DNA from: Ascaris suum
Lineage: Eukaryota; Nematoda; Chromadorea; Rhabditida; Ascarididae
DNA: 64,000 nucleotides
Reading direction: 5' to 3'
Assembly: GCA_013433145.1 (NCBI GenBank)
Contig: CM024191.1
Span: 574,501-638,500, forward strand
Below are positions 25,237 to 36,164 of the stretch, one piece after another; within the stretch, counting starts at the first letter, position 1, and every line of letters starts with the position of its first letter. A program made the translations under genes and the position numbers. The notes under the pieces are model-generated. The model was not told the origin of the DNA, made no database searches, and saw only the letters and a list, made by a program, of their open reading frames with translations.

Positions 25237-25695
25237 TTGACTTGCGCATTTTTTAAGAAGAGCGAAGAAAGAAGAGATGAAGGTAGTGTTTGGCACTCAG
25301 AGTCTCGCCTTATCAAAGAAACGCATCATCGGCGCTGTGCAGTGAAAATAGGGAACGACGACTCAGAACGAAGAAGTGGTGAGCGCCGACCGATATGTGT
25401 GTGTTGTGCGAATACTGCAACAACGACGACGCACAAAACCGGAAACAGGCGAGGGGGAGGCACACGCACAAAACGAGCCCTTCTAAAAGGCTTCACCGCA
25501 CTCCCAGAGGACAACCTTCTACATTCGGCGAAACATTTTGAGGATGCGTCAACGTCACCTTCGCCCCCTTGCACAACTTCATGCTGTGTGTCTCTCACCC
25601 ATATACAGATTATTTCCATTGAAGTCATCACTGAAATCCACGCCCACAGTTTCATAGAATCTTTCGAGTTTCACCTGTGGAAAGATATGTCTTGA
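25237..25695 (+). CDS. 152-codon open frame, unassigned
   Basis: Begins after an acceptor-like AATTTGACAG with no ATG. It reads a charged segment (KSEERRDEGSVWHSESRLIK), then a Thr/Arg/Gly-rich middle and an acidic C-terminus. A donor (AGAAGTG|GTGAGC) at 25379 could cut it short. The minus strand is open for 109 codons over the same block. The GC-rich stretch has (ACG)n-like low complexity that can keep several frames open by chance. Confidence 0.25.
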   Translation: MTCAFFKKSEERRDEGSVWHSESRLIKETHHRRCAVKIGNDDSERRSGERRPICVCCANTATTTTHKTGNRRGGGTRTKRALLKGFTALPEDNLLHSAKHFEDASTSPSPPCTTSCCVSLTHIQIISIEVITEIHAHSFIESFEFHLWKDMS

Positions 25696-25899
25696 AGGAA
25701 AACAACATCCTGGAATCTGCAGACCTTGAAATCAGCACCTATTTAAAAGAAGAGCGGGAATCCAGAGGTCACAGCACTTGCGGTGATTTGCATTTGAGAA
25801 TCCGGAACATCCCAAACATGAACACAGGTTACCACACATTGGGATTCCACGCAACGCTTTTGCTTTTTAAAAAAGCACTTTAATTTTACGCACATTTTC

Positions 25900-28800
25900 G
25901 TTTATCCAATAAAATTCTAAAAAACGCGAAACTAATAAATGAATCGAGTTCACTTAAGACGTCGACAAATTGACAATAAATTGGATGCAACCTCTGAAAT
26001 GGTCGTTTTATGCTGCGGAAAATAGCGCAACGCCGCACAGAGAATCGCACAATGCTTTCTTTCTTTTACACACAACTCAAAGCCTATTAAATTTCATAGG
26101 CCAAACAGCCTCTATGGGCAGAAGCACACTGATAGCAAATTGTTGACAACAAAAAACGTCGAATATCCCCCGTGCCTGGAAAAATGACGTATGACAACGA
26201 TTCGAGGACTTCTTAAGGGGACTGTATCAAAGTACTACGCCACTATTTGGGTGTCTAATGCCACAAGTCAAAAAATACCATCCCTCCTGTCCCCCTCCGA
26301 CATGAGTTGGCATTCCCAAGGAAGGCGTGTAACTGTTTGTTCAGCGACGGTGAATGTAACAGGCAGAAAAAAATTTCTTTTTTCCTTCGACTCGAACGCT
26401 TTACTTATGGAGTAAACTGAAGGAATTATAGAACTAAGCGGCCATGTAGTAAGGAGCTCATTTTTGAAAGCAACAAACAAAATAAATTTAGCTATCCCTC
26501 ATGCAAATTTTCTTCTGCATTCATAGAATATATTTATTGCATATACCAGGAGTTCAAAAATGCGAATAAATGGACAAATAGGGTTACTTGCAAGACGAAA
26601 CATTCACATGGAGGAAAGGCGCCATGCCAAAATCTATATTACAATATCATGAACTAAAACTATCAAGGTTTTAGTTCATGACTTTTTTTTCGTACGCACT
26701 GTTGGAACTATCGTATGATTGAAGCATACGTGAATGAGTCAACTGCTTCTCCTTTCCTCCAACTTTTAGCACTTTATGCAGCATGAAAATCCTCTGTAGT
26801 CGCCAATCCTATGCGATAAAAACTGCAATGGTAAAAGCACAACTCCTCTTTGAAGCTGCCTGCTATGTAATATTAGGGTCTTTTAGCTTTTTCCCAAAGT
26901 CTGGGTCAGTTAGAGACAATATTGGGGAAGATTTTGGAAAAAAATTAGAAATTCCGAACATTTGGTGGAACTTTACATTAGGATAATGAAAAGCAGCTCC
27001 CAAAAAAGTAATAAATCATTCAAATCCGAAAAAAACGGTTTCTCAGCGAGCTTTGAACGAGGTAGAGGGAAGAGCGGTAGGTGGGATTCTAACAGAAAAA
27101 TCTATACCATCGCGCGCAGATGATTTCATGTGAACCATCAAGGTCACAGATGGCATAGCGAAACGGTAAATTGTGTGGTAGGAAGCTCTAAAAGAAGTCA
27201 AGCTGCAAAGAACCATCAAAAGATATTTAGAAAAAAAAGTGAAAACTGGTTATTGAAAGTACCATTGTTCCGTCTTCTCTCACCGTCTCATGCGACGACC
27301 TCGCACACTACGCAAAAATTGAAGCATTTTAAGTAAATGCTGCTTGCATAATTACTGCAAGATACTTAAAGAAGTTTTCCGAGTAGCCCGTATAAAGTAA
27401 TGCCAAGAAACAATTAGGTGATGCTTTGGGCGCGAAAGAAAAGTAAAGCAAGTGATATAACCAAACGAACAAAGAGGTCGAAACTAAACTATCGCCTGCT
27501 TTATGAGCTGTCGATAGACCCGATCATCAAACCATTCCTCGTTTTTGAGTGCCTGTTTAATTTGAATGAAATAAGGAGCTAATCAAACTGGACATGAGTG
27601 ATATCAAGAAGACATTCAACAATAAATCTATTTCCAAGAGGCACCCGAATTTAAGTCCTCAAGTTCGTAAAGGTAATCGCTCTCGTCTTACTCGACATTT
27701 TCAACTACAATACCATTGCAGCATGTAAGTCCGTAATTAATGACAACTTATAATCCGGAATTCATAACCGGAAGTAGACGCCATTTTGAACATGGAATAT
27801 TTATATTCCGCTGAAATCGATTTTCCCAACTCACATTGAAATTCCACTGTTAACCACTGTAACCATCAATTTATTCCACTATGTAAATCCCATACATCGG
27901 TGCTGTCTGAAACAAAGCAACAACCATGTACCCACGAATGAGAGTGTAATCGCCAAAAATGTAAGCTAAGCAAACGACCTTTTTGTGTCCTCGGCATAGA
28001 AAAAATCTGCACAGAATGCCGACGAGTAGATCTTAGGTGAGCAAATCGTTATTTCAAAACTCTTGCTGTTATAGTCGAAGCTGCATTTGCATGTTCCATC
28101 GCTCCGTTGTAAGTCCTGTGTTCTCCCTCAAGCACTTATGCGCTTCAACAATCCGATTGAGAGCTCATCCATCGACGCAAATCGATTGCTTTCGATTTAA
28201 AGATCGTGATGCATATTCTAATAGCCAACGCTTATCCTTCGAGGTAGCGCTTCACCAATAAGCGACCACCAAGCATCGAGTGGAGATACTAGAAGATTTG
28301 ATGCGTTGAAAGATCTAATAAATGTGCGGCATTCTCTTCTCTTTTTAGAGTTATAGTATCACACAGACATTAATCGGTTCCCATTTCATCCTCTAAGCAT
28401 AGCATATAAGTGATTCCAGCTGAGAATATCTTTGGAGTTGATTTGTTGGTTCTTGATAAGACGATAGGTAATCGGTGAATTTTGTCAACGACATATGACC
28501 TCCAAATTTAATTCTATTTGTTGAAGAGATATCGCAGTATTCCTAAGCAGCAATGAGCGCCGAAGAAAATATTTGAAGGACAGGTATTGGACGAATTCCA
28601 AGAAAAAAAAAAACTTCTAGCGTAATGTCGAGGAAGCAAACACTCTTTTGCGTTTCGCTGATTTGAATTCAAGTGTTCGAAGGGACTTGTTGCCATGTCA
28701 GTTTCAGTGCAATGATTTGCAAGAGCCTATTTATAAGACTTCGCTGCCCTCACTTGCACTTTCTTTGAATAAACGTTACTCTTCCATTGGTGTAGAACAA

Positions 28801-29470
28801 TGTGAGCCTGTATAAAGATCGGACATTACGTTTTGAAACATTACGTTACGTTTCTCCTACTTGAAAAAAAAAACATTTATTCATAGATGATCCTCTCAAG
28901 TTCTTTACAAAAATTCTACCTTTGAAATTTGTTGACGTTACAGCGGAATCGCCCTTTCGCTATGCATCTCTCACTAGTTCAGCTAGCGAACCGTCAGATC
29001 AACGATTCGGTAGTCGCTAATTTTGACAGGTGAATCAGCATCTTCATTCGCTCTGCTCATTTTCAGCTACGTACCTGTTGTTCCAATGCACTTGTCCACT
29101 TCCGTGTGAGGAAAGGAGTATGCTTCAATATCTTATAGAGGCATACACTACCCTTGTTTTTTGTATTTATTTGTAATTATTCACAGAAGAGTCAATTAAT
29201 GGACTTTTGTAGTGTTAAACTTTATCATCAAGTCAAATTTTACCTTCCAGAGCACTTAACGCAGTTGAATGAAAATACATACATTTATAAAATATAATAA
29301 TATTCTTCAATTTTTTCTACGCACCTTACATTATTTAGTGGTAGCAAAAAATTCCTTCAGAAAGCCCACCATTCGATGTACCTGTTGTGAGGTCTCTAAG
29401 GTGCCTGGCATCAGTTCTGAGAAAAATATAAATTTCACGTCGTTCTTTTATTAAAATAGTTGGAGGGGCT
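25900..29470. other. No supported gene
   Basis: Mostly AT-rich. Notable items are the hairpin at 26648-26680 and a good isolated donor (CTCCGTT|GTAAGTCC) near 28110 whose upstream exon could not be closed. Confidence 0.35.
26648..26680. repeat. Perfect 13-bp hairpin followed by a T run
   Basis: CATGAACTAAAAC and GTTTTAGTTCATG pair perfectly around a 7-nt loop (TATCAAG). Two bases later a run of eight Ts follows. The arrangement resembles a small RNA hairpin with a pol III-type stop on the plus strand, but could be a chance palindrome or element end. Confidence 0.6.
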
Positions 29471-29725
29471 ATGAAGCTCTATTGCGTTATTTCAGGACTT
29501 CATTTAGGCATCGTGTGCTTTGATGCACAAAATCCGGATGTGAACGCTAAGAGAGCATCACACTGCGCTCTTCAGTGCTTAATTAATAACAGTTGTGCGA
29601 TAATGTTTTCTTCCTCTCTCTCTTTCGTCTTCATAGTCGTCCAACTTTTACTTTTAGAAGCGAGATCAACAGTCACCATCCCATCGTATAACCGAGCTTG
29701 TTTAACGTATATGGCTAATTTGTGA
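29471..29725 (+). CDS. 84-codon ATG ORF, possible secreted or membrane peptide
   Basis: Starts MKLYCVISGLHLGIVCFDAQ, which resembles a signal peptide, followed by NPDVNAKRASHC and a second hydrophobic stretch. It has five or more Cys. No splice sites are needed for the ORF. AT-rich DNA often yields such frames, so support is weak. Confidence 0.25.
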   Translation: MKLYCVISGLHLGIVCFDAQNPDVNAKRASHCALQCLINNSCAIMFSSSLSFVFIVVQLLLLEARSTVTIPSYNRACLTYMANL

Positions 29726-29771
29726 TTAATTAAATAATTCAACGATCACTTATAAAGCGAAGCTAATTTCA

Positions 29772-30110
29772 ATGTGCCTCAAGCAAACATCCCGACATAC
29801 GCACAACAACAACGCGAAAGCGGTCCACATGCTCTCTTCTCGATTGGACCCCCCACGCTGTCTGCCTGGCAATCGACCCACTGGAGGCGCATATCAACTT
29901 CTTTGCTTCCCCGCTCGCACCCTCTTACTCGTCTCGCTCCAACTATCGCGTCCAATACCCATCAAAACAACAACAACGCCGAGTCGACAACGCGATTTTT
30001 CCGCTTATGTCTGCTTCAGACGGTTGAAACTCTCATCGATGATAAAGTTGGCGCTTGATATGTTAGATGAGTTATTACCGTATCAAAGACTGATAGCCCC
30101 GTACTTGTAA
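29772..30110 (+). CDS. 112-codon ATG ORF in a GC-rich island
   Basis: An intact frame from MCLKQTSRHTHNNNAKAVHM to a TAA, ending in a regular helix (SSMIKLALDMLDELLPYQRL). A second plus frame (94 codons, GTG start) and parts of the minus strand are open too, so the frame is not certain. CAACAACAAC tracts occur twice. No domain was recognised. Confidence 0.33.
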   Translation: MCLKQTSRHTHNNNAKAVHMLSSRLDPPRCLPGNRPTGGAYQLLCFPARTLLLVSLQLSRPIPIKTTTTPSRQRDFSAYVCFRRLKLSSMIKLALDMLDELLPYQRLIAPYL

Positions 30111-30932
30111 ACGACAGATGCGATAGTCACTTATGGGTTGGTTTTTTGAGCTTATGTGATATTCGTAAAGTAAAACTTTTTCGCGTATATTCCATGTATT
30201 TTTTTCGCCTATACTGCCTGTAAACGACGAGGAGAGCAGAGAAAAGTAGTCTCAAGCATATCAGCGTCCACAACATTTGAGATGCTTTCTTTGCAATGTA
30301 CAGTAAGTATTAGCTAGTGAATGATACAGCCGATCGTTGCCGAATTCTCTCTTCCTCACCAGAAGGTTTTGATAGCAACCTTGATCGTTCAGTGGGGGAT
30401 GTCAATTATTACATGTTCTCAAATATCCAAAAATAATACTTGTAATTGTGCAGTAAACGTACGTTTCAGTAAATTAATAAATAATTATTTCAGCAAATGA
30501 AAATTGGGTCGACATGCAAAAGAAAGAGGTTTGAATATCATTTTTCTACGGGGAGGGGGAACAGTTTATTAGCCGTGTTTGAAGGATAGCGCTATAAGAA
30601 GTGCATCATGTAGGCAATGCGTTGTCCATCGTTACCATTTAGCATAATATCAGTTTTAATCAGCAAGAATTTAAGTGTCGACATCAAGTTTTTTTTGCGT
30701 ATCCCATGTTTTATTGAGGCATAAGTCGTTTAATTCAAAGAAAATTTGAAAGCGTATATATAGAAAAGTGAAAACATTTTTGTTATGCTTGTATGCTTAA
30801 TTTTCACAACAATGCGTCGTTAATTGAACTCATAAACATTTAACTATAAGAGATGAGTTGATAAAGACTTCATGAATCGTAAACTCATATATGAATAATT
30901 CTTTTCAATGGATTAGACGTAATGCAAAGCGC

Positions 30933-31570
30933 TCATTTTGGGCGCACTGAAACGCCGTAAAGTGAGGTACCGCATATATGCATGTAGTAGCGACCTGCCC
31001 GTTGCTGCACCCAACAACAACGATCCGCCCTCGGCGCTTGTTCGGCTCTGTCTTTGCTCGCTATCTTAGCTTCAATCACGACCCGCTGCTCTCGTATGCC
31101 CGATCGCATTGCTTCACTCTCAGCAACATTTCGCCATTCAACCGAAACCATCTCATCGTTCAGCAACGTATATTCCCCACCTTTTTCCCCTTAGTTACAA
31201 TAGAGTCGAGCAACATTCCCTTTTAGATTGAGAAACCAAAAGCAGTTAATACGCCCTGCAGCACCTCACTTTATTGGAGTGACAGTTCAGAGAACTAGGA
31301 ATTGTAGGTTCTAATCGCCTTCTTTTCACAAAAAATCAATTTTTTTTTTCAAAAAACACTGAACGTGAAAGTACTTTTAATCGCAGTATGGTAAATGACC
31401 GAGGGATCATAGTGAAGCATCAGCAAGGTACGACCACTGTAACGTCCGCCGTCCGTTAATAATTGATTCACTGCTAATGTCTCCGCTTTAACTCTATCAT
31501 CGGGCCGCGCTTGAGCTAACTTATTCAAGTCTGACGTAGCTTTCGATGTATATTGTCCTGATGACGACAT
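30933..31570 (-). CDS. Two-exon gene for a 131-aa hydrophilic protein
   Basis: Exon 1 (31570-31432) begins MSSSGQYTSKATSDLNKLAQ and ends in phase 1 at TGGTC|GTACCT. Exon 2 (31189-30933) is entered in phase 1 at AACTAAG and reads EKGGEYTLLNDEMVSVEWRN, then a charged helix (VVIEAKIASKDRAEQAPRAD) and a Cys/Tyr-containing end to a stop. Total 131 residues. The sequence just before the ATG (CTCACGTTTAG then GCTTCA) fits a trans-splice acceptor. It has no signal peptide or membrane span and is probably cytosolic or nuclear. The acceptor of exon 2 has a weak pyrimidine tract; a donor at 30994 could extend the gene further. Family unknown. Confidence 0.55.
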
Positions 31571-31579
31571 TGAAGCCTA

Positions 31580-34228
31580 AACGTGAGCAATTCGCGGGCT
31601 GCCAACAACTGCTCGTTACACTGGTCAAACCACACCTCTACATGAGTTTCGGCGTCCATTGAAAATTCGCCATCAATGCTCTGAGTCCGCTGACCATTAT
31701 TGCTCAGAAGACTTGTGCGGCACTCAGCTCGAATCTACTATCGCTGAGGTTATTTGTGGTGCTCCAAAATATCCATTGCAACTGCGTTCAACTTCTCGTA
31801 GGCTTCATTGCACGTTTATAGTTTGTGATGCATACGCAAAATATTTGCGTCATCATCGTTTTCAGGTAGTATTTAGTCGCTTTTTTTTTGTTCGGACTCT
31901 GGCACAGTGACGTCATAAATGCAGAACCCTGCTCAAAATTTCTCTCTTTTTTCTGAATCGACATTAGCATTGAAGTCATCTATCTGTAGCCTGCTTTCTT
32001 TAATCGCTATGGGTTCGTATCATCACTACTTCACACAAAAGCATCATTTATTACTATTTCCACTCATCCATATCGTCGAAAGTTCATCATTGATTGATCC
32101 GTCAAGATCATATATGAAATTGGCTTATGTCCCATCGTGTAGTTAGACTGAGGTCAAGGTGATGAATTTCATTCACAAATTAAGCCTAAAGTGAGTAAGG
32201 ACTACAGGTAATGTGCTTTGAGTGTGTGTGTTTTCTGAGTTGCCGTTCAGTTCTCTTGGACGTTGCGCACTTAACATCGATACGTACCTTAGGGAAGACT
32301 TTGCTTTTATCAGCATTCAGCTATATAGCTCTTCTGAAGTGCTTTTGAGTTTAACGATTAAGGTAATCGCTCTTCACAACATATTAGTGCAGTTACTGAC
32401 AACAGATTCAGCATTCTTGATGTGCTTCAATATGTCGGCTACTTTCTTCAATTCTTCCCATCAAATTTAGTGCATAACAATCATGAAATTCATGGCTGAA
32501 ATGGCTGCTAACCATTGTGCCATCCGATGTGTCATCTGATTATTCGAATTATCTAGTTCAATACCCTCTCCTATCTTCAAGCTACTTTTGTTATTATTTT
32601 CTATCTGAAACGATGTAAGTGCTCTTCGTAATCGCGATAAACGATCGATCGATTGCGCGGTATTCCAATTGTCACATTTAGTGGTGCTTATCTCTTAGAA
32701 ATCATTGTTGGAAAATTTTCATTACTAAACTACCTGTCGTCGACTAAATTCAGTATCGAAATTAGAGGTTTTAAAACGATCTTTCCTAATATCTTTCTCC
32801 ATTTTTTACACTTTCCACCTATGCATATAATATTTATCGTTGTCTATAAGTTGAAATAAAATTTTTAACCCTCAAACGTTTTTTGTAAAATTGTTCCCCG
32901 TCGAAATTGTAGTCCCTTTAGCTCTTACATAGTTGCTGTTTTTTTGCCACCGATAGAATTAAGTTCACGCGATGGAATGATTGCTTTCATGAGCCACTTT
33001 CCAAACCTCCTCTCTCTGAGTGACATTTCTTGGTGGGTAATTTTGTTTGATTTGGGATTATTTATGTGCACGCTTCATCTGTCAACATATCCAGAAAGTT
33101 CATCCTCCTCCTTTCCCCTTCCCCCCACCTTACTCCCCACTTCACTAGACCACAATCGGTATCGCCGCTCATTGTTATGCTGACAATAATCTCTGTTATA
33201 GAAGGATATCCTGATGACTATTGCATGCACACACTGTCCAAGTTTTGTGTTGTTTTCAGGTCGGAAGAGAATAAATAATTAACGTGGTTAGGTCTCGCAG
33301 TGCACCTCATTTGAAGTTTGAAGCGGTATGTTTACGTGTCGTTTTCACAAATTCCGCACCAGTTCATCGAACAATTCGCAGCCATTAATGCAATGAAGCT
33401 GTCAGCTAAAACAACACATTTATAGTTGCTAATCATTAGTGTGATTTGGGATAGCACATTTCTACTTCCTATATAAGAATATTTATGAAGTTGAGTTGCA
33501 AAAATTCTGTGAATAAACTTCATCTGCCCAACGAAATAGAATGAATTTAGGTATGAAGCTTTGAAAGGTTTCGCAGTAATTTCAAAAACATTTCCCCACT
33601 GGCGCCTATAGTTTTATTTCATTCCGAGAGTTAAATAGAACAGCTAACACACAGAAATATCTCTGTGGATTGTCGAATTTCAGCAATTCTCGTGAAATTC
33701 AGATAGAAAGTATTATAAATAAGGAAGCATTTGGCTTTTTTTTAAAAACTAACCCAAACTATGGAATATTCAGATTGCTGTGAAATTCCATTTGGGGAAT
33801 GAAGATGTCCAATTTAATGATTTTTTAGAACCGAATAATTGGTGCAGGATTTCCTGTTTCCGCAGCTAGAGTTGGCCTAGAAGTGCTCATATTCCCACTA
33901 AAGTTTACATTCGAGAATTTTCGCATATGCACCTGCCGAGCGATATCACTATGTGTAAATAATGATGATGTGATCATTGAAGCCGAACCTTTGTCTATAG
34001 CCGAAGATGCAAATATAAAGTTTCGCAGTATAGAAATGCCGTAGTGAAACCTTCATTTGCTTGAAAACCACCATATACGGAGCTTATTGGCTACCTGAGC
34101 ATTTCTGAGCTCATTCGTCTCGATAACGTTGCGTTACAAAAAAACCAGAATGTGGAACGCTTTGCACACCATTCACATGCATTTGCTTATTCGGCTACGT
34201 AAGCTCTTTCCTCTTAGCTAGTTTGTGT
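31580..34228. other. No supported gene
   Basis: Pyrimidine-rich plus strand with many short frames translating to Ser/Leu/Phe. This is typical of non-coding DNA and no paired splice sites were found. Confidence 0.4.
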
Positions 34229-34465
34229 ATGCAGATGTATATATATGTTGGCCAAACATGCACAATGACCGATTTTTTTCGCCAACAACTCTTTGCAGTG
34301 TCCGATATCCGCCTAGAGCGGGGCGATCACATATCTGCAGATACACTTTTCGAGCATTCATCTGCTAAACGGCCTACGTACAACGGAGACATTGAAAGAT
34401 GCAGCCAATTGTATATGTCCGGACTTTTATATAGACTAAGAAGTTATTCGACCTTTAATCTGTGA
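34229..34465 (+). CDS. 78-codon ATG ORF or terminal exon, unassigned
   Basis: From the ATG it reads MQMYIYVGQTCTMTDFFRQQ. The second part, after an excellent acceptor (CAACTCTTTGCAG, phase 1), reads SDIRLERGDHISADTLFEHS and runs to TGA. The part after the acceptor has the more convincing composition, so a terminal exon is likelier than a single-exon gene. No partner exon was found. Confidence 0.35.
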   Translation: MQMYIYVGQTCTMTDFFRQQLFAVSDIRLERGDHISADTLFEHSSAKRPTYNGDIERCSQLYMSGLLYRLRSYSTFNL

Positions 34466-34799
34466 CTAATAAATAATAGTAATTCATGAAGGAGAGACAA
34501 TTCGTTATTACGATATGTTTTTTTAAATACATCTCTTTCATAGCTGTTTTCTCATTTTTCTAGAATCACCCTCCATTGCTAGCACGCGGAACTCCCCGTA
34601 TCACATCGGCGTCGTAATATTCGCCTAATTGCAGCGCTGATCGTTTCTCTGAATAAATCGCACTGTTTATGCTCAAAATTGAAGCGGTATTACAACGGAT
34701 GAGATCCCACTCAATGCTTCGAAAACTATGAATCTATGAAGTTGTGTTATGCGATGTGAAGGACTCAGCTGCTCATTTATGTCATTCTTTTCCGTTCTC

Positions 34800-34817
34800 T
34801 CCCCCCCCCCCCCCCCT
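34800..34817. repeat. Poly-C tract
   Basis: A C homopolymer of about 16 bases within a pyrimidine run. Similar tracts lie near 53117 and 62930. Confidence 0.9.
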
Positions 34818-34981
34818 CCCCTCATCCTTGACATTTTAAGATTTGCATCTATCTCAAGAGGCGGCGTAGACTAAAACGAGCATCCAATAAATGTAGGCCG
34901 CCTCATATTTGCCTCTTATTTGTAATGCATATCCGGTGACTCATTGGTATCCTATTCTAAACAACAGAATTAATGCAATTT

Positions 34982-35142
34982 ATCAGATGATTCATTTGCC
35001 AACAAATGCTCACATTTCTGGAGACTCTGCAGGCTCAACATTTTTTATCGCTTACGGAGTTATGCTTATACGGCGAGTTGACAGTTGTTTCAGCTTTCGA
35101 AAATGTACTTTAACGTTAGCACGTTGTTGTTACAGCAAATGA
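34982..35142 (+). CDS. Open exon-like frame after AACAACAG
   Basis: Entered in phase 2, it reads INAIYQMIHLPTNAHISGDS then GSTFFIAYGVMLIRRV and runs to TGA. It is protein-like, but no donor or partner exon fits. Low support. Confidence 0.22.
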
Positions 35143-35626
35143 CGATACTTCACCACGTAAATCTACTCAAGATTCTTGTGCGGAAATGAGTTCTTTTGGA
35201 GTTTATGAGAAGAAGAAGAAGATAACTTCCGGATAAGTCGCACGGAAAAACGTGCTGAAATGTCACATTTTTCGTGTATTTTCTTCGGGAAGAGCAAAAA
35301 TATTTTTCCAATGGAAATGCCCATCAAATTTTGAATAACGCAAGTCCAGAGCATATAAATGCGGCATTATGCAAACCTTTCAGTCTACTCTTATATCGAC
35401 GACTTTGTAATAAAGTTGGTGGTCGCTTGTTGCTAACTGAAACATAAGGTAAACTCACTGTAACGCGATTAACAAGTCATTTCATAAGATGAGCTGACAT
35501 CGAGAGTGGCGAGACTTGCTAAGCACACATATCAATCGTTGCACAATTGCATCTCACGACTGTATTTAAAGTTTGCTGAAATTCACATAAAGCAGAAAGC
35601 GTTCACTCAGTTTCTTCGTTGCCGAG

Positions 35627-36164
35627 ATGAGCTCCGTATCCGACAACGGCAAAGACTGTTGATATGCTAATGTTAGGATCATATCACAGTATTTTTGCTG
35701 TTCTTGGCTTCAGAGTATCATTTGTTGCCTTCAGACATCTCACATTTATCTTGACGACTCAGACCATCGCTATGAACACCTCATTAATGAACAACCCGCA
35801 AATTTTTCTCGTCGAATTCCATTATCAAGAAGGTGAGGAATGATTACCTATAGCAGTTGTTACTGCAAAAAGGTAAACAAGGGAAGGGTCGGTGGTGAAT
35901 TATATTACTGGAATGCAGTCTAGGCTTCGACACGACAGTTCAATTTTGCTGCTCGTTACTATAAGCTATGCTCATTTTCTTATCTCCTTACTGTTGCATT
36001 TGAAAAGTAAGCATGGAGAATGTCAAGAACGACCCCATTTTATTTGCTCTTCTAGGAAAGAATCTGCGCAGTATTCGAAGATCTACGAACGATTCGAGGA
36101 AAACAGTTGTCTACGTGGAAAGTTCAAAGTAAACTGTTCTCCAAGCGGACAGAATAAAAATTAA
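35627..36164 (+). CDS. Candidate small secreted peptide precursor (3 exons, 86 aa)
   Basis: A 9-nt first exon (35627-35635, Met-Ser-Ser, donor TCC|GTATCC) joins 35690-35832 and 36056-36164 with phases 0 and 2. Splice sites of the last two exons are strong (ATATCACAG; AGAAG|GTGAGG; TTTGCTCTTCTAG). The product starts MSSYFCCSWLQSIICCLQTS, a plausible signal peptide, then a hydrophilic mature part with dibasic sites (FSRRIPLSRRKE) and two Cys near the end. This resembles a peptide-hormone or neuropeptide precursor in layout only. The middle and last exons are also open in other frames; one alternative ends LISLLLHLK and a basic tail. The frame is therefore inferred. Confidence 0.4.

Noticed and set aside
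28020..28261. Exon pair around the donor near 28110
   Set aside because: The next acceptor would leave an intron of only about 24 nt, and the two frames do not join.
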